The notes: a model not told the origin generated them from the letters alone. 64,000 nucleotides of DNA from Lineus longissimus (GCF_910592395.1 NC_088320.1:12586501-12650500), one strand, 5' to 3'. Positions 32,947 through 41,865 are shown, counted from the first letter of the stretch. Made by a program: numbers and translations.

Positions 32947-32972
32947 TTTATAATATGATTTTACATTATAAA
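32947..32972. terminator. Hairpin after the integrase gene
   Basis: Arms TTTATAAT / ATTATAAA, four bases past the integrase stop on the minus strand. Confidence 0.6.
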
Positions 32973-32976
32973 TATC

Positions 32977-33993
32977 TTACTTCTTTCTCAACCGTGAGTC
33001 AACACTTTTTTCAGGATCTAAGCCTTCTTTGTGTTTAATTGTTGACTCAATTTTAGCTTCTTTATCTGCTTTCTCAACCTCTGAAGAATCAGCTTCTTCA
33101 TCAATTGTAGCTAGCACTTGTGTCACTTGCTGCAAAGCATCAAGTCTAACTCTTTCGTCATTATTTAAGATAGCATGAACACCTTCAATATTTTTGATAG
33201 TGTAAGTTCTATTGCTCCAAATCTGTTTGTAACCTTTGGTAAATATAGGTCTCTTTAATTTTTTTCTAACTAATTCTCCAATGTTAAACTTATGTACAAC
33301 GGGCATAGATTTTTCTACATTTAATTCAACTAATTCAGTAGCATGAAGGTTAGCTTCATTTGGACTATAGTCTAAAATGCCAGAATGAGGTCTTTCATTG
33401 TATGCACTAATGTAATCTTGCAAATGATCAACCCATTTGACTGTATTTTTCTCTGTGAAATCTTTGAAGACCATTTCTTTAATAGTTCTAGATAGTCTAT
33501 CAATTAAGCCTAATGCATGATGATCACCAATATCCACTGTTCCATGTCTAATGTTTAACTCTTTGAATAAATCTTGTAGTGGTTTGTTTAAAAATTCATT
33601 GCCTGAATCTGTAATAATAAGTGTAATACTTCCAGTATCATTATAAATTTTTTCAAAGCCATTTTTCACTTCAAATTTTGTCTTATTTTTTAAAGCTTCA
33701 GCATAAGCTTTTCTTGTAAATGTATCAATAGCAAGTAAAATCCATTTATACCCTTTATTTTGCCTTGAGTAATTACTCATGTCCAACAAATCCATGAACC
33801 AAAGAGCATTTTCACGATAAGCTATAATGTGACCTTGGATTTTATTGGACTGCTTTTTGTGAAGCTGATAGCTTTTCTGAGATTTTACAAATTGATCAAT
33901 GTCATCAAATTTTATACTAGGATCCTTCTTTTTCATGATTTTATAAAATTTTAAAGCAGAAGGATATTTGTAACTTGCATATGCTTCTTGCAT
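32977..33993 (-). CDS. Polinton retroviral-type integrase
   Basis: 338 aa, intact. N-terminal helical region with QKSYQLHKKQ (39-48), then an rve catalytic core: WFMDLLDM (D68), IITDSGNEF (D129), GLIDRLSRTIKEM (D165). The second and third acids are 35 residues apart, the D,D(35)E spacing, but the third is Asp where integrases usually have Glu. A C-terminal SH3-like part follows (FNIGELVRKKLKRPIFTKGY and TYTIKNIEGVHAILN). No chromodomain is seen. Start follows TTTAAAATAAATG. It overlaps no gene, but its ATG is 5 bp from the stop of the 422-aa gene, suggesting co-expression. The protein inserts the element and makes the 6 bp target duplication. Confidence 0.92.
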   Translation of the reverse strand: MQEAYASYKYPSALKFYKIMKKKDPSIKFDDIDQFVKSQKSYQLHKKQSNKIQGHIIAYRENALWFMDLLDMSNYSRQNKGYKWILLAIDTFTRKAYAEALKNKTKFEVKNGFEKIYNDTGSITLIITDSGNEFLNKPLQDLFKELNIRHGTVDIGDHHALGLIDRLSRTIKEMVFKDFTEKNTVKWVDHLQDYISAYNERPHSGILDYSPNEANLHATELVELNVEKSMPVVHKFNIGELVRKKLKRPIFTKGYKQIWSNRTYTIKNIEGVHAILNNDERVRLDALQQVTQVLATIDEEADSSEVEKADKEAKIESTIKHKEGLDPEKSVDSRLRKK

Positions 33994-33998
33994 TTATT

Positions 33999-35267
33999 TT
34001 AAAGAATATTTTGAACTAAAAGACCTACAATAATTAATCCCATTGTAAAAGGTAAATGTGACTCTCGCTGACTCTTGTCTACTTTTATTGCCATTTCAGG
34101 TTTCTCTGAAATACTCGCCACTCGCTCCGCTCGTGAAAGTACGCTCGTAGAAGTAGGTTCTAAAGGTGACTTACTGCTGCGCTTTTTTCTGACATTGATA
34201 CGTGAATTGATGCCAAAAGTTGTATTTTCTGTAGCGGTTAACAGAGAGTTATTATACCCTTCAATTGTACCAATATGCAAGCGCATATGACTTGGAACAA
34301 GTTGTAATCCTAAGCCTACAGCAAAATCTAATCGTGAACCTGCTTTTTCTAAAGCGTATGCAAGCGCTTGTTTTGAGTGAATGAGTACACTCGCTGACTG
34401 AAATGTTTTGATGGAATCGACTAACGTTTGACCTTGAATAGAATCTTCCACTAAAATTCCAAATTGTTTCTGTGTGTCCAATGAATCAAGAATATCCTGT
34501 CGAATCATGGTTTGTGAACCTAGAATACAATAAACATAAGTTCGAATGGATTCATTGATTCTACTCATGCCCGCTTTAGTCAATCCTTGACTGTCTAAGG
34601 TGATAAAATTTGTCCAATCGTCTGAGTAAATGAACGATAAATTATCAATATAAAGTCTATGATGGTCTGCATAGACATATCCTTTTTTGTCTGCATTAAA
34701 CGGGAACTTACTAGGATCATTCAAATAATAGTTGCCATTGTCCATGACGATGTCTAGCGCTTGTATTTTCCCTTTGTGAAAATAGTTGAAGTCAACAGAA
34801 CCAAATTCAAGTTTCAAATTTTCATGAGCTTGTTTATTGTAAGGATTTTTTGATGGATTAAAGTCAGGATTTCCTGGTAAAGGAATTTTTAGCTGGTGTA
34901 ATATCTTTCTGATGGTAAAATAGACATGGAATCTAAAAATACTCTGTACTAAAGGATCAGCATGATTAATATGATTATGCCAGCTTACACCTGAACCTGA
35001 TGAAGCGCAGTATAGTGCAAATTTAAATTGGTTTTTCCAGTTATCCATGCTTGCATTTTTAATATAATCTTGTACTTGAGAATAAGTGGTAAATTTTCGT
35101 GGATTCACCTTATTTGGGAAAATATCAATTGTACTGTAGTTGAAACTTTCATTTGGTGTTACATGAATTTTTTGATGAATGAAAGGATTCTTGGTTAAAG
35201 AATTATTCTTGTAAGTGACAGGATAGTTTACATTAGCATTATATTTTAAATAGTTTGGAAAGTCCAT
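33999..35267 (-). CDS. Conserved large Polinton protein of unknown function
   Basis: 422 aa. Recognisable blocks are FALYCASSGSGVSWHNHINH, SIFRFHVYFTIRKILHQLKI-PLPG, 'HENLKLEFG.VDF' and GLTKAGMSRINESIRTYVYC followed by ILGSQT. This order is familiar from a widely conserved Polinton protein whose role is not settled, probably a virion component. A basic, Ser-rich segment (RKKRSSKS) precedes a C-terminal membrane-type helix (LPFTMGLIIVGLLVQNIL), which could anchor it. Start follows AAAAATAAATG. Two strong hairpins separate it from the PolB stop. Confidence 0.8.
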   Translation of the reverse strand: MDFPNYLKYNANVNYPVTYKNNSLTKNPFIHQKIHVTPNESFNYSTIDIFPNKVNPRKFTTYSQVQDYIKNASMDNWKNQFKFALYCASSGSGVSWHNHINHADPLVQSIFRFHVYFTIRKILHQLKIPLPGNPDFNPSKNPYNKQAHENLKLEFGSVDFNYFHKGKIQALDIVMDNGNYYLNDPSKFPFNADKKGYVYADHHRLYIDNLSFIYSDDWTNFITLDSQGLTKAGMSRINESIRTYVYCILGSQTMIRQDILDSLDTQKQFGILVEDSIQGQTLVDSIKTFQSASVLIHSKQALAYALEKAGSRLDFAVGLGLQLVPSHMRLHIGTIEGYNNSLLTATENTTFGINSRINVRKKRSSKSPLEPTSTSVLSRAERVASISEKPEMAIKVDKSQRESHLPFTMGLIIVGLLVQNIL

Positions 35268-35308
35268 TTATTTTTATTTTTATTTCTTTATTTTTTATTT
35301 TTTTTAAT

Positions 35309-35333
35309 CAGGGCTACCAATTTGGTAGCCCTG
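35309..35333. terminator. Hairpin, AGGGCTA family
   Basis: Perfect 12-base arms CAGGGCTACCAA / TTGGTAGCCCTG around one base, past the PolB stop on the minus strand. Confidence 0.75.
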
Positions 35334-35344
35334 TTGCCATTAAC

Positions 35345-35367
35345 AGGGTTAGCATTTTGCTAACCCT
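35345..35367. terminator. Hairpin, AGGGTTA variant
   Basis: Arms AGGGTTAGC / GCTAACCCT with a five-base loop, 12 bases from the previous hairpin and about 45 bases past the PolB stop. It looks like a compensated variant of the AGGGCTA hairpins, since both arms changed together. Confidence 0.7.
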
Positions 35368-38230
35368 TGTTTCATTTATTTATTGCCAAATCAAGGTCTA
35401 TTTAGCCCTGTTTTATTTTTTAAATCCAAGAGCTTTAGTTGAGATTCCATCTTCCAATATTGTACCTTTATCATCATTCGCATTCAACGCTTCTTTGGAC
35501 ACTTGCTCAGTGTAAATTTGATGATTTCTTGACCTAAAGACATTCATCTGTTTTTCAATTGGAATTTTTTCCAAGAGCACAGACTTGTAATCTTCAAAAG
35601 TGATTTCATTTTTGACTACGTTCTTCTTGACACCTTTGCATTTCTTAACCTCTTCATCTTTATCAGTTGTATAGGCATATAATTTAGAACGTAAAGCTAT
35701 AAATTCAGTGATGACATGACCAGCTTCTTCGTCTTTAAATTTTCCAATGACTTTCTTGTTCGTTTCATCAAACAATGGAGTGTCTTTTGGAAAATTTGAA
35801 AAGTCAAATAATTCAGCATCTTGTTTCATATCCTTATAAATATCAGGTGTTTCTATATGATAGACTAATGAGTCAGTATCAGTGTACAACAGTTGTGCTT
35901 TGTCACCATACTTTTTCATCATATGATTATAATGGAAATCATACATGTGTATTTTTGACAGGTCTAGAATCGCTTGACCCATAAATATTGGTTTATTGAG
36001 ACAAACTTCTGCTTTTTGACTCTCAACCATGACTAGATCTTCGCCAAAAATTTTGTGATCTTTATAGTTGACTAATTGACTAATTTTCGAAGCTGAGGGA
36101 CATTTGTAGTCAATTTTATATTTTTCCTATCTCTGACTGATTCCATTGTCTTTCCAAAGCATGAATTGTTCATCAATTTGAAGAAGTCCTTTTCAAAGTC
36201 ATTTTTCGCTTTGGCACGTTGACTTGTGTTTAAGTCAATGTACTCTTTCAAAAAGTATGATTCTGTATAGGAAATTCCTCTATGAATCTTAGTCAATTTT
36301 AAACCTTGACTCAAATAGAACTTCAAGGCCTTGTGATGCACAATATAATTTTTCTTGTCCCTAAGATTAGGAATAAGCTTGTTATTCAAATGCTCAGGGG
36401 CAAGAAGATAGGCATTGTGCAAGTCATGTAATTCTTGAGGATATTCTAAGTCAACTTCTAAAGTGCATGGAATGCTTTGCCAATTTCTTAATTGTGAGCT
36501 GGACATCCATTTAAAATTAGAATGAGGTAATTTTTCACTCATCGATAATCCATACAAATTATTCGCATCGAGATAAGAGATATAACTTGTAGGTTGATTA
36601 GGATCGTGGTCTTTCAAATAGGGATTATTTGCTTTTGCATATCTATGACTTGCTCGACAGATTCCTCCTCTAATGCCACATTCAAAGAAGTTGTACATGT
36701 CTACATCTGTTAAAAGTTCAATTTCAACATCAGTCTTTTTCAACATGGCTTGCCAAGACAATCCTGAGGCGAATAAGCCCAGACTGGATCTAAATTATAA
36801 ATCTCCATACAAGTCTGTCTGAAATTTTCTAAAATGTCTGCTAAAAGTAGAACATCAGTTCGCAAATAAATTTCATGGTAATCTCTGAATGTTTTGCATC
36901 CAAATTTTTCCCATACATTCTTTGCATGGGAATAGTCTTCAACTGAAATTTTTGTATCATTAAATTTTGAGTCAAATGCTTCAATGGGAGGTAATTCTTT
37001 TTCTTCAAATTTTTCGTGTGAGTCAACCCATTCATAAGGGTATATTCCTTTTCTAGTTAGAAGATCAAATTGTTCGTCTTTGTAAAAGTTTGACAGATTC
37101 TGTTTCTCTGTGTTAGGTAAATTATTTGCAAGATTTGCTAGAGATGACTGCATGAGTCTATATGAGTCAAGAAATCTGATTGATAGAGTCTTATGCTCGT
37201 CAACCTGTAACGTCTTGCTGAATGAAATATAGTTTTCACTATTTTTCGCGATGACATTCAGTCTACCTTTTAAATTTTTCACAAACAGATGAGCATCATA
37301 GCCTGAAAGATTATGAAAATAAACAGGTATGAAATCAGGAGCTTGTAATTGAAGGTTACAATTATTACAGGCTGCTCCTCTGTATTTTCCATTAAAATGG
37401 TTGTGATCACGAACTTTATAATTTTTTTCTGTAAATTCCTTGTCACAGAGATAACATTTTTCAGCTGTCTTGTGCTTAACCTGTTGTACTTGTGTTAAGG
37501 CTAACATAGCTTTAGGTTTGGTGAAATGATTGTCATGAATGTTATAGACAGCTTTTTCAATCTCTTCACAGAATCTTTCTCCTATATCTTCATTAGGATC
37601 GTTGACACTATATTCTACTAAGAGATTTTCAGCCTTGATTTGATTCTTGTCAAAACAAGTATAGAAGCTGAATGAGTTAGGAATATGTTCTTGAATTTGA
37701 ACAGTTTTTTCACCTAATTGTTTGTCGATAGTCTTCAAAGATGATTCAAAATCAGCGACGATAAAGACAGGATGTTTTTGTTCCATTTTTTTATTTTTAA
37801 ATTCCAGGATTTTTTCATGATCCTTAGGCATGCTAACTCTGACACATTCAAACTGCCTGCAGTTCTCAAAATGTTGTCTATGTCTTCTTTCACATTCCTC
37901 TTTCGTTGGTGCTGAAGTAATTTTCATACATCTGAAACATACTTTGATCTGTCCATGATGTTTAGAATGTGAGGAAGAAAACAGCCTAGAAAAGTTCTTG
38001 ATCCAAGCATAGTGATAATTTGCATCATCTTTGACATTTTCAACCTTTTCACCTTCTGGAAAATCGTTCTCATCTTTGTAGTGCAGAAGATTAATATACT
38101 TGTCTTCTGCTAGAATTCTCTCAGATATTCTAACTGGGGAAATTGGGTAAACTGTAGTTTCATTTCCAAAGAACACTTTCTGTGTAGGAATAAATGTAAA
38201 TACATTGACTGCTAAGTCAGGATTATTCTT

Positions 38231-39550
38231 CTAAAATTTCTTAATATCCTTGATTTTGACAGGATATTCTAAATCTTTAAACATGTAATCAAATTCAGAT
38301 TTGTTGTAATTTGACACTCGCTCTGTGTTTTTCTCTAAGTTTAAAAGATAAGCTTCAACAGAATATCTGAAGCATTTTTGATCAGAATTTTGTACATTAA
38401 TCACTGCTTTTTTCTTCTGAATCTTGTCTGGTAAAGGAATATAAGAAGATCCTGAAAGTGGAGTGTAATTTACAGTATGTAACTCAATCTTGATTACTTC
38501 TAAAAATTTCCAACCAGAACCTTCCTGAACTAAATTTTCCAGTTCTTTAAGGAAGTCTTCGATGAGAGTGTCATAATTAAGTTCTTGATTCATATAAAGG
38601 ATGTGTCTAGAACGAAGTTGAAACTCTTTAACTTCATTCTTCCTTTGCATTAGAATATGTAGAATGATTGAAATTTTTAATCCTTCTTTATTTTCCTCAT
38701 TAATTTTATCTTGTAAAACTGACTTAATTTTATTGAGATAGTTTTCAATGTCAATTTGAGGCAAACCTTCCATTTGGAAATGATTAACATATCCTCTTAA
38801 AGCGGAGTCGAATTTTTTGAATGTTTTTAACTCTGTATGTTTTTCAATCAACTCCTGGATGAATTTTTTTGTCATGGAACTTTTGACATTGATGTCAAGT
38901 TCCTTCGCTTGTTTGAAAAGATCTGATTTTAATAGTCTTTTCACTGGTTCCTTGGTCAAGAGTTCTTTCAATTTCTCAATATTGAGATTCTGAAAATTTT
39001 TATGGTCAAGAGCCTTGACTTTTTCTAAAAGAGGTTTTCTAATAGAAATTTTTGGCTTTACAGGTTTAGCTTTAATGTCAACCACATTTTCCTGTGAAAT
39101 TTTTTCTTCAATGATATTTTCTAGCTGTCCTTTTTTGAATTTTCTAGGATTTATGCCTAGTCTTTGAGCCAGAACTCTTTTTTCAAGTTGAGTGAGTTGT
39201 GACATATTTTTTTCAATTTTCACTTCAACATCATTGAAACTGTTTGGAATGTGTTGAAGTTTCTCTAGTAATGTCTCTCTTGAAAGTGAACCATAATTCT
39301 TTACCTTGTTTCTGTAGGCGAGAATTTTTAATTCATCGGTTGAAAGTCCCTCAGCTGGAAAAGCCAGGCCTGTTGGGAAATTTGTAGTTGGATTTGTTGT
39401 TGGATTCATCTCTTTATTTATATAAAAAAGTTTTTTATTTTTCGATGCCGTTGTCATATCTTTATTTACAAGAAAATAATTTGTATTAGATATAGGTTTA
39501 GGGGATTCCCCTTTTTTAGTTTCAGTTTCGATTAGTGAGTTTATAGTCAA
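38231..39550 (-). CDS. PolB N-terminal region (SAP-like and terminal-protein part)
   Basis: Up to 439 codons, ended by the TAG that splits PolB. Three possible starts exist: 39550; 39457, just after CCTATATCTAA...GTAAATAAAGAT; and 39409, just after TATAAATAAAGAG. The last two carry the element's start motif, so I favour them. A SAP-like helix pair (STDELKILAYRNKVKNYGSL) comes early. The middle is long, Lys/Glu-rich and helical. The end (EVIKIELHTVNYTPLSGSSY, then IPLPDKIQKKKAVINVQNSD and CFRYSVEAYLL) is the block that precedes the exonuclease domain in Polinton PolB proteins. A terminal-protein role is inferred from the family. Confidence 0.8.
   Translation of the reverse strand: MTINSLIETETKKGESPKPISNTNYFLVNKDMTTASKNKKLFYINKEMNPTTNPTTNFPTGLAFPAEGLSTDELKILAYRNKVKNYGSLSRETLLEKLQHIPNSFNDVEVKIEKNMSQLTQLEKRVLAQRLGINPRKFKKGQLENIIEEKISQENVVDIKAKPVKPKISIRKPLLEKVKALDHKNFQNLNIEKLKELLTKEPVKRLLKSDLFKQAKELDINVKSSMTKKFIQELIEKHTELKTFKKFDSALRGYVNHFQMEGLPQIDIENYLNKIKSVLQDKINEENKEGLKISIILHILMQRKNEVKEFQLRSRHILYMNQELNYDTLIEDFLKELENLVQEGSGWKFLEVIKIELHTVNYTPLSGSSYIPLPDKIQKKKAVINVQNSDQKCFRYSVEAYLLNLEKNTERVSNYNKSEFDYMFKDLEYPVKIKDIKKF
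39458..39495 (-). promoter_or_regulatory. CCTATATCTAA promoter-like module of PolB
   Basis: On the minus strand CCTATATCTAA, AAATTATTTTCTTG and TAAATAAAG run directly into an ATG at 39457. The same module stands before the right TIR gene (40263-40228). Confidence 0.55.
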
Positions 39551-39596
39551 ATGACTGACTATAAAATGACTACAACAAATATAAATAAAAACTATA

Positions 39597-39672
39597 TCAA
39601 CCGATGAATTAAAAGTACTAGCCTTTAGAAATAAGGTAAAGAGATATGGATCTCTTTGAAGTGAAATTTAAA
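39597..39672 (+). pseudogene. Broken inverted copy of the PolB SAP-like domain
   Basis: On the plus strand, opposite to PolB, a stretch reads STDELKVLAFRNKVKRYGSL and then meets a TGA. It differs from the PolB SAP-like block at three of twenty positions. DNA identity is also high around 'caaccgatgaattaaaa'. It is preceded by TATAAATAAA. This is a remnant of a duplicated or separate SAP-domain gene between PolB and the right TIR. Confidence 0.7.
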
Positions 39673-39904
39673 ATTCTAGTTAATCCTCACTTGAGCGAAA
39701 ATCTAGAACTTAGGGGTCACAAAAACCCATAAGAATTAAAGAATTGTTATGGGTTCATTTATTTATACAAAAATATTTTTTGTAAAAGTTGAAAGTAAAA
39801 TAAAGTCTGAGCTGAAATGAACTGTTTCAGATCGACTTGAAGAATATTTAATTGAAGTCTGTACACATACTTTTTTTAATTTATTTACAAGAAAATAATT
39901 TGTG
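39673..39904. other. Degenerate spacer with orphan promoter module and hairpin
   Basis: No open gene is present. A hairpin with AACCCATAA / TTATGGGTT arms lies at about 39725-39755, and a CCTATATCTAA...TAAATAAA module (39879-39915, minus strand) has no ATG after it. The stretch may be the remains of a lost gene. Confidence 0.5.
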
Positions 39905-40603
39905 TTAGATATAGGATTAGTAGAAAATTATTCTAAAAGATTAAATCCATAAAACTTTTTACCCTGTTTGGTTTCTTTCATACCTGTGAATCTTATATAA
40001 TTGTGATCACGATTTATCTTTTGTTTGATGACACTCGTCGCCCACACTGTCAACTCTTTAGATTCTGAGTCTTCAAGTTCAAGAAGTGTTGATTCTCCTA
40101 TTTTTGTGCTTATACTTCTGAATGAGTTGATTTTGTACCATTTGTTCACTGGAAGATCTTTAAATTTTAGATAATCTGTTGACTCTGTGACTCTTGATTC
40201 AAGTTCTTCGTTTGACGGAAAGTTCATTTTATTTACAAGAAAATAATTTTCTTTAGATATAGGTTTTGATAATTTTGGTAATTTTGGTAATTTTTGTCAT
40301 TTTTGTAATTTTGGTAAATTTTATAAATTTTGTAATTTTGATAATTTTAAATTTTTGTAATTTTTGTAATTTTGATAATTTAGTAATATTTGTAATTTTT
40401 TTAAATTTTAAATTTTTGTCATTTTTGTAATTTTTGTAATTTTGGACGATTTGGACGATTTTGTGACTTGACTGAGAAATGACTGGAAACTATTTAGACT
40501 AGGATTTGACTGAGATAAGTTTTGAAACGTGTTGACTGGGATTTGACTTGGAGATTTTGACTGGGATTTGAGCTTGAGTTAGAATGCCCATTATTACACT
40601 ACT
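39905..40603. repeat. Polinton right terminal inverted repeat
   Basis: Inverted partner of 24313-25011, 699 bp, nearly identical, ending ATTACACTACT. It carries the second copy of the OB-fold-like gene and the better-preserved CCTATATCTAA module upstream of it. Confidence 0.93.
39928..40227 (-). CDS. TIR-encoded OB-fold-like protein, right copy
   Basis: 99 codons, open, same length as the left copy with four residue differences (Ala/Ser, Trp/Leu, Val/Ile, Val/Met, all in the second half). The ATG follows TCTTGTAAATAAA and the CCTATATCTAA module. The first half is identical in both copies. Being inside the TIR, the gene is transcribed inward from both ends of the element, which would double its dose and let copies be homogenised by replication or gene conversion. 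Confidence 0.8.
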   Translation of the reverse strand: MNFPSNEELESRVTESTDYLKFKDLPVNKWYKINSFRSISTKIGESTLLELEDSESKELTVWATSVIKQKINRDHNYIRFTGMKETKQGKKFYGFNLLE

Positions 40604-40618
40604 CAGTGGCTCATCCAT
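40604..40618 (-). pseudogene. First five codons of the interrupted pogo-like transposase plus right TSD
   Basis: On the minus strand ATG GAT GAG CCA CTG ends in the six bases duplicated by the Polinton (40604-40609). The frame continues without a gap at 24306 on the far side of the element, where a basic PKRKRSYS stretch begins. Confidence 0.85.
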
Positions 40619-41865
40619 ATTTCTACAAGTTGTAGGCAAGGCAAGAAGAGATTTCCGACAGTACCCAAACTTTATATACGCCTGAAACCTCACTGATTAC
40701 TCAATAGTTTTTGCCCTTTTAAGCCTACGTGGTGTCCCAACTAAAATGCTAAGGTAATTCTCCCGGATTCCAAACTATGGACCAGACATTGTTGTTCGAA
40801 GTTCCTTTCTTTCAATCATCCATTACACTTAGCAAACAAGCCTTGCTATGCCTTTTTTACGCTTTTTAAGGTACTCAAATTTTGAAATTAAACACCCCGT
40901 TAAAACCGGTGGAGTATTTTGTGGGACTCCCCGTATTATTCCGCCTCGGCACTCGTCCGTACAAATGACGCAACCCTATTAGGTCACCTGTGAAACATAC
41001 AGCAGCCCCTCTAAAACCCAGGCCTGCCTTCCAAGTTGACAGTCTACTGCTATTGGTCGTTACCATGCGTGTATTGTGATCCTCTACTACGTACCATCAT
41101 AAGGTGGGTTTGGCCTGAATATCAGGAACCGGTGGTTTATCGATGAAAAGACAGTATTTTTGTCTGACAACAACCGTTTTTGGGCCTTTTGAGCTTATTT
41201 GACCTTATCATAAATGAGAGTAGTAGACAGATCAAGTTGTTTGAAATGACTGACATAATTTTAAAAGCCCTTGTCCTGCAATTGCCACCGTGATAATGTA
41301 TCTCAAATGCCCCAGCCACATATGTACAAATGATAATCATGTTGGGCAAAATTAAATGTGTTGTGAATATTGAAAGTTCAAGTGTGAACACATTATGTAA
41401 AAGTGTGGAATTACACAGCGAGAACTGTACAATCCCAGTAAATGGTATTTATACATATTGAAGTGATGAAGACTGTGAGTGTGAATTTTATCCTGATACT
41501 TAAAGGCAGAAAGGGATTTGAAGATAGTGACAAAAATGGTATTTTTCCTAATGTTTAGTCGGGATCGTGGGGTTATTGATTTTTTGCCCGTTTCTAGTAT
41601 TGTGAGGATGTATTTGGTCATTTGTTTTGATGCATGAATGAAGTAATCCTGATCGCAATTATTGAAAAATTTGTGTAGAAACTTCATTTGTAGTAGAGTG
41701 TGTATATCGGTCACTTCTAATGATTTTAAAGTCTTGAATAAGGGTTTGGTGTGGGCAATGAGCAGAGCAGATAATAATAATGAAATGACCTGAAATCTAT
41801 CGCCTTGTCTTTTATCTTTTTCACTAGGCTAAAGTTCATTTCTGCGACTCTTCTTTGTATCACAG
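40619..41865. other. 5' side of the pogo-like transposon and gene-free flank
   Basis: The untranslated region and outer end of the interrupted transposon should lie here, but I could not match a TIR to the other side. No other gene is supported. Confidence 0.4.

Larger units (their letters stand above)
35413..39550 (-). pseudogene. Protein-primed DNA polymerase B, broken by one stop and two frameshifts
   Basis: The reading order on the minus strand is 39550/39409-38231 (N-terminal region), 38176-36740 (exonuclease), 36761-36072 (palm) and 36030-35413 (palm end and C-terminus). Exo I is VADFES near 37750. A Cys/His insert (KCYLCDKEF, DHNHFNGKYRGAACNNC) follows, then Exo II FHNLSGYDAHLF and Exo III YLRTDVLLLAD. 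Motif A is YLDANNLYG near 36570, motif B FFKLMNNSCFGKT near 36160, motif C YTDTDSL near 35880. Breaks: in-frame TAG at the end of the first segment (flanking residues continue in the same frame), a frameshift near 36765 and another near 36115. Such polymerases copy the element from terminal-protein-primed ends. This copy cannot make a full enzyme without recoding. Confidence 0.93.
24313..40603. mobile_element. Complete Polinton/Maverick element, 16291 bp
   Basis: The ends begin AGTAGTGTAATAATGGG and are exact inverted copies. TIRs are 24313-25011 and 39905-40603, both 699 bp and nearly identical. The element encodes PolB, retroviral-type integrase, packaging ATPase, major and minor capsid proteins and small Polinton-specific proteins, and is visibly more AT-rich than the flanks. 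Most genes are on the minus strand; five features are on the plus strand: the left TIR gene, the 99-aa protein, the zinc-ribbon gene, a broken small gene and a broken SAP-like fragment. The intact TSD and matched TIRs point to a fairly young insertion, yet PolB and the ATPase are broken, so this copy is not autonomous. No adenain-like protease was recognised. Confidence 0.96.
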
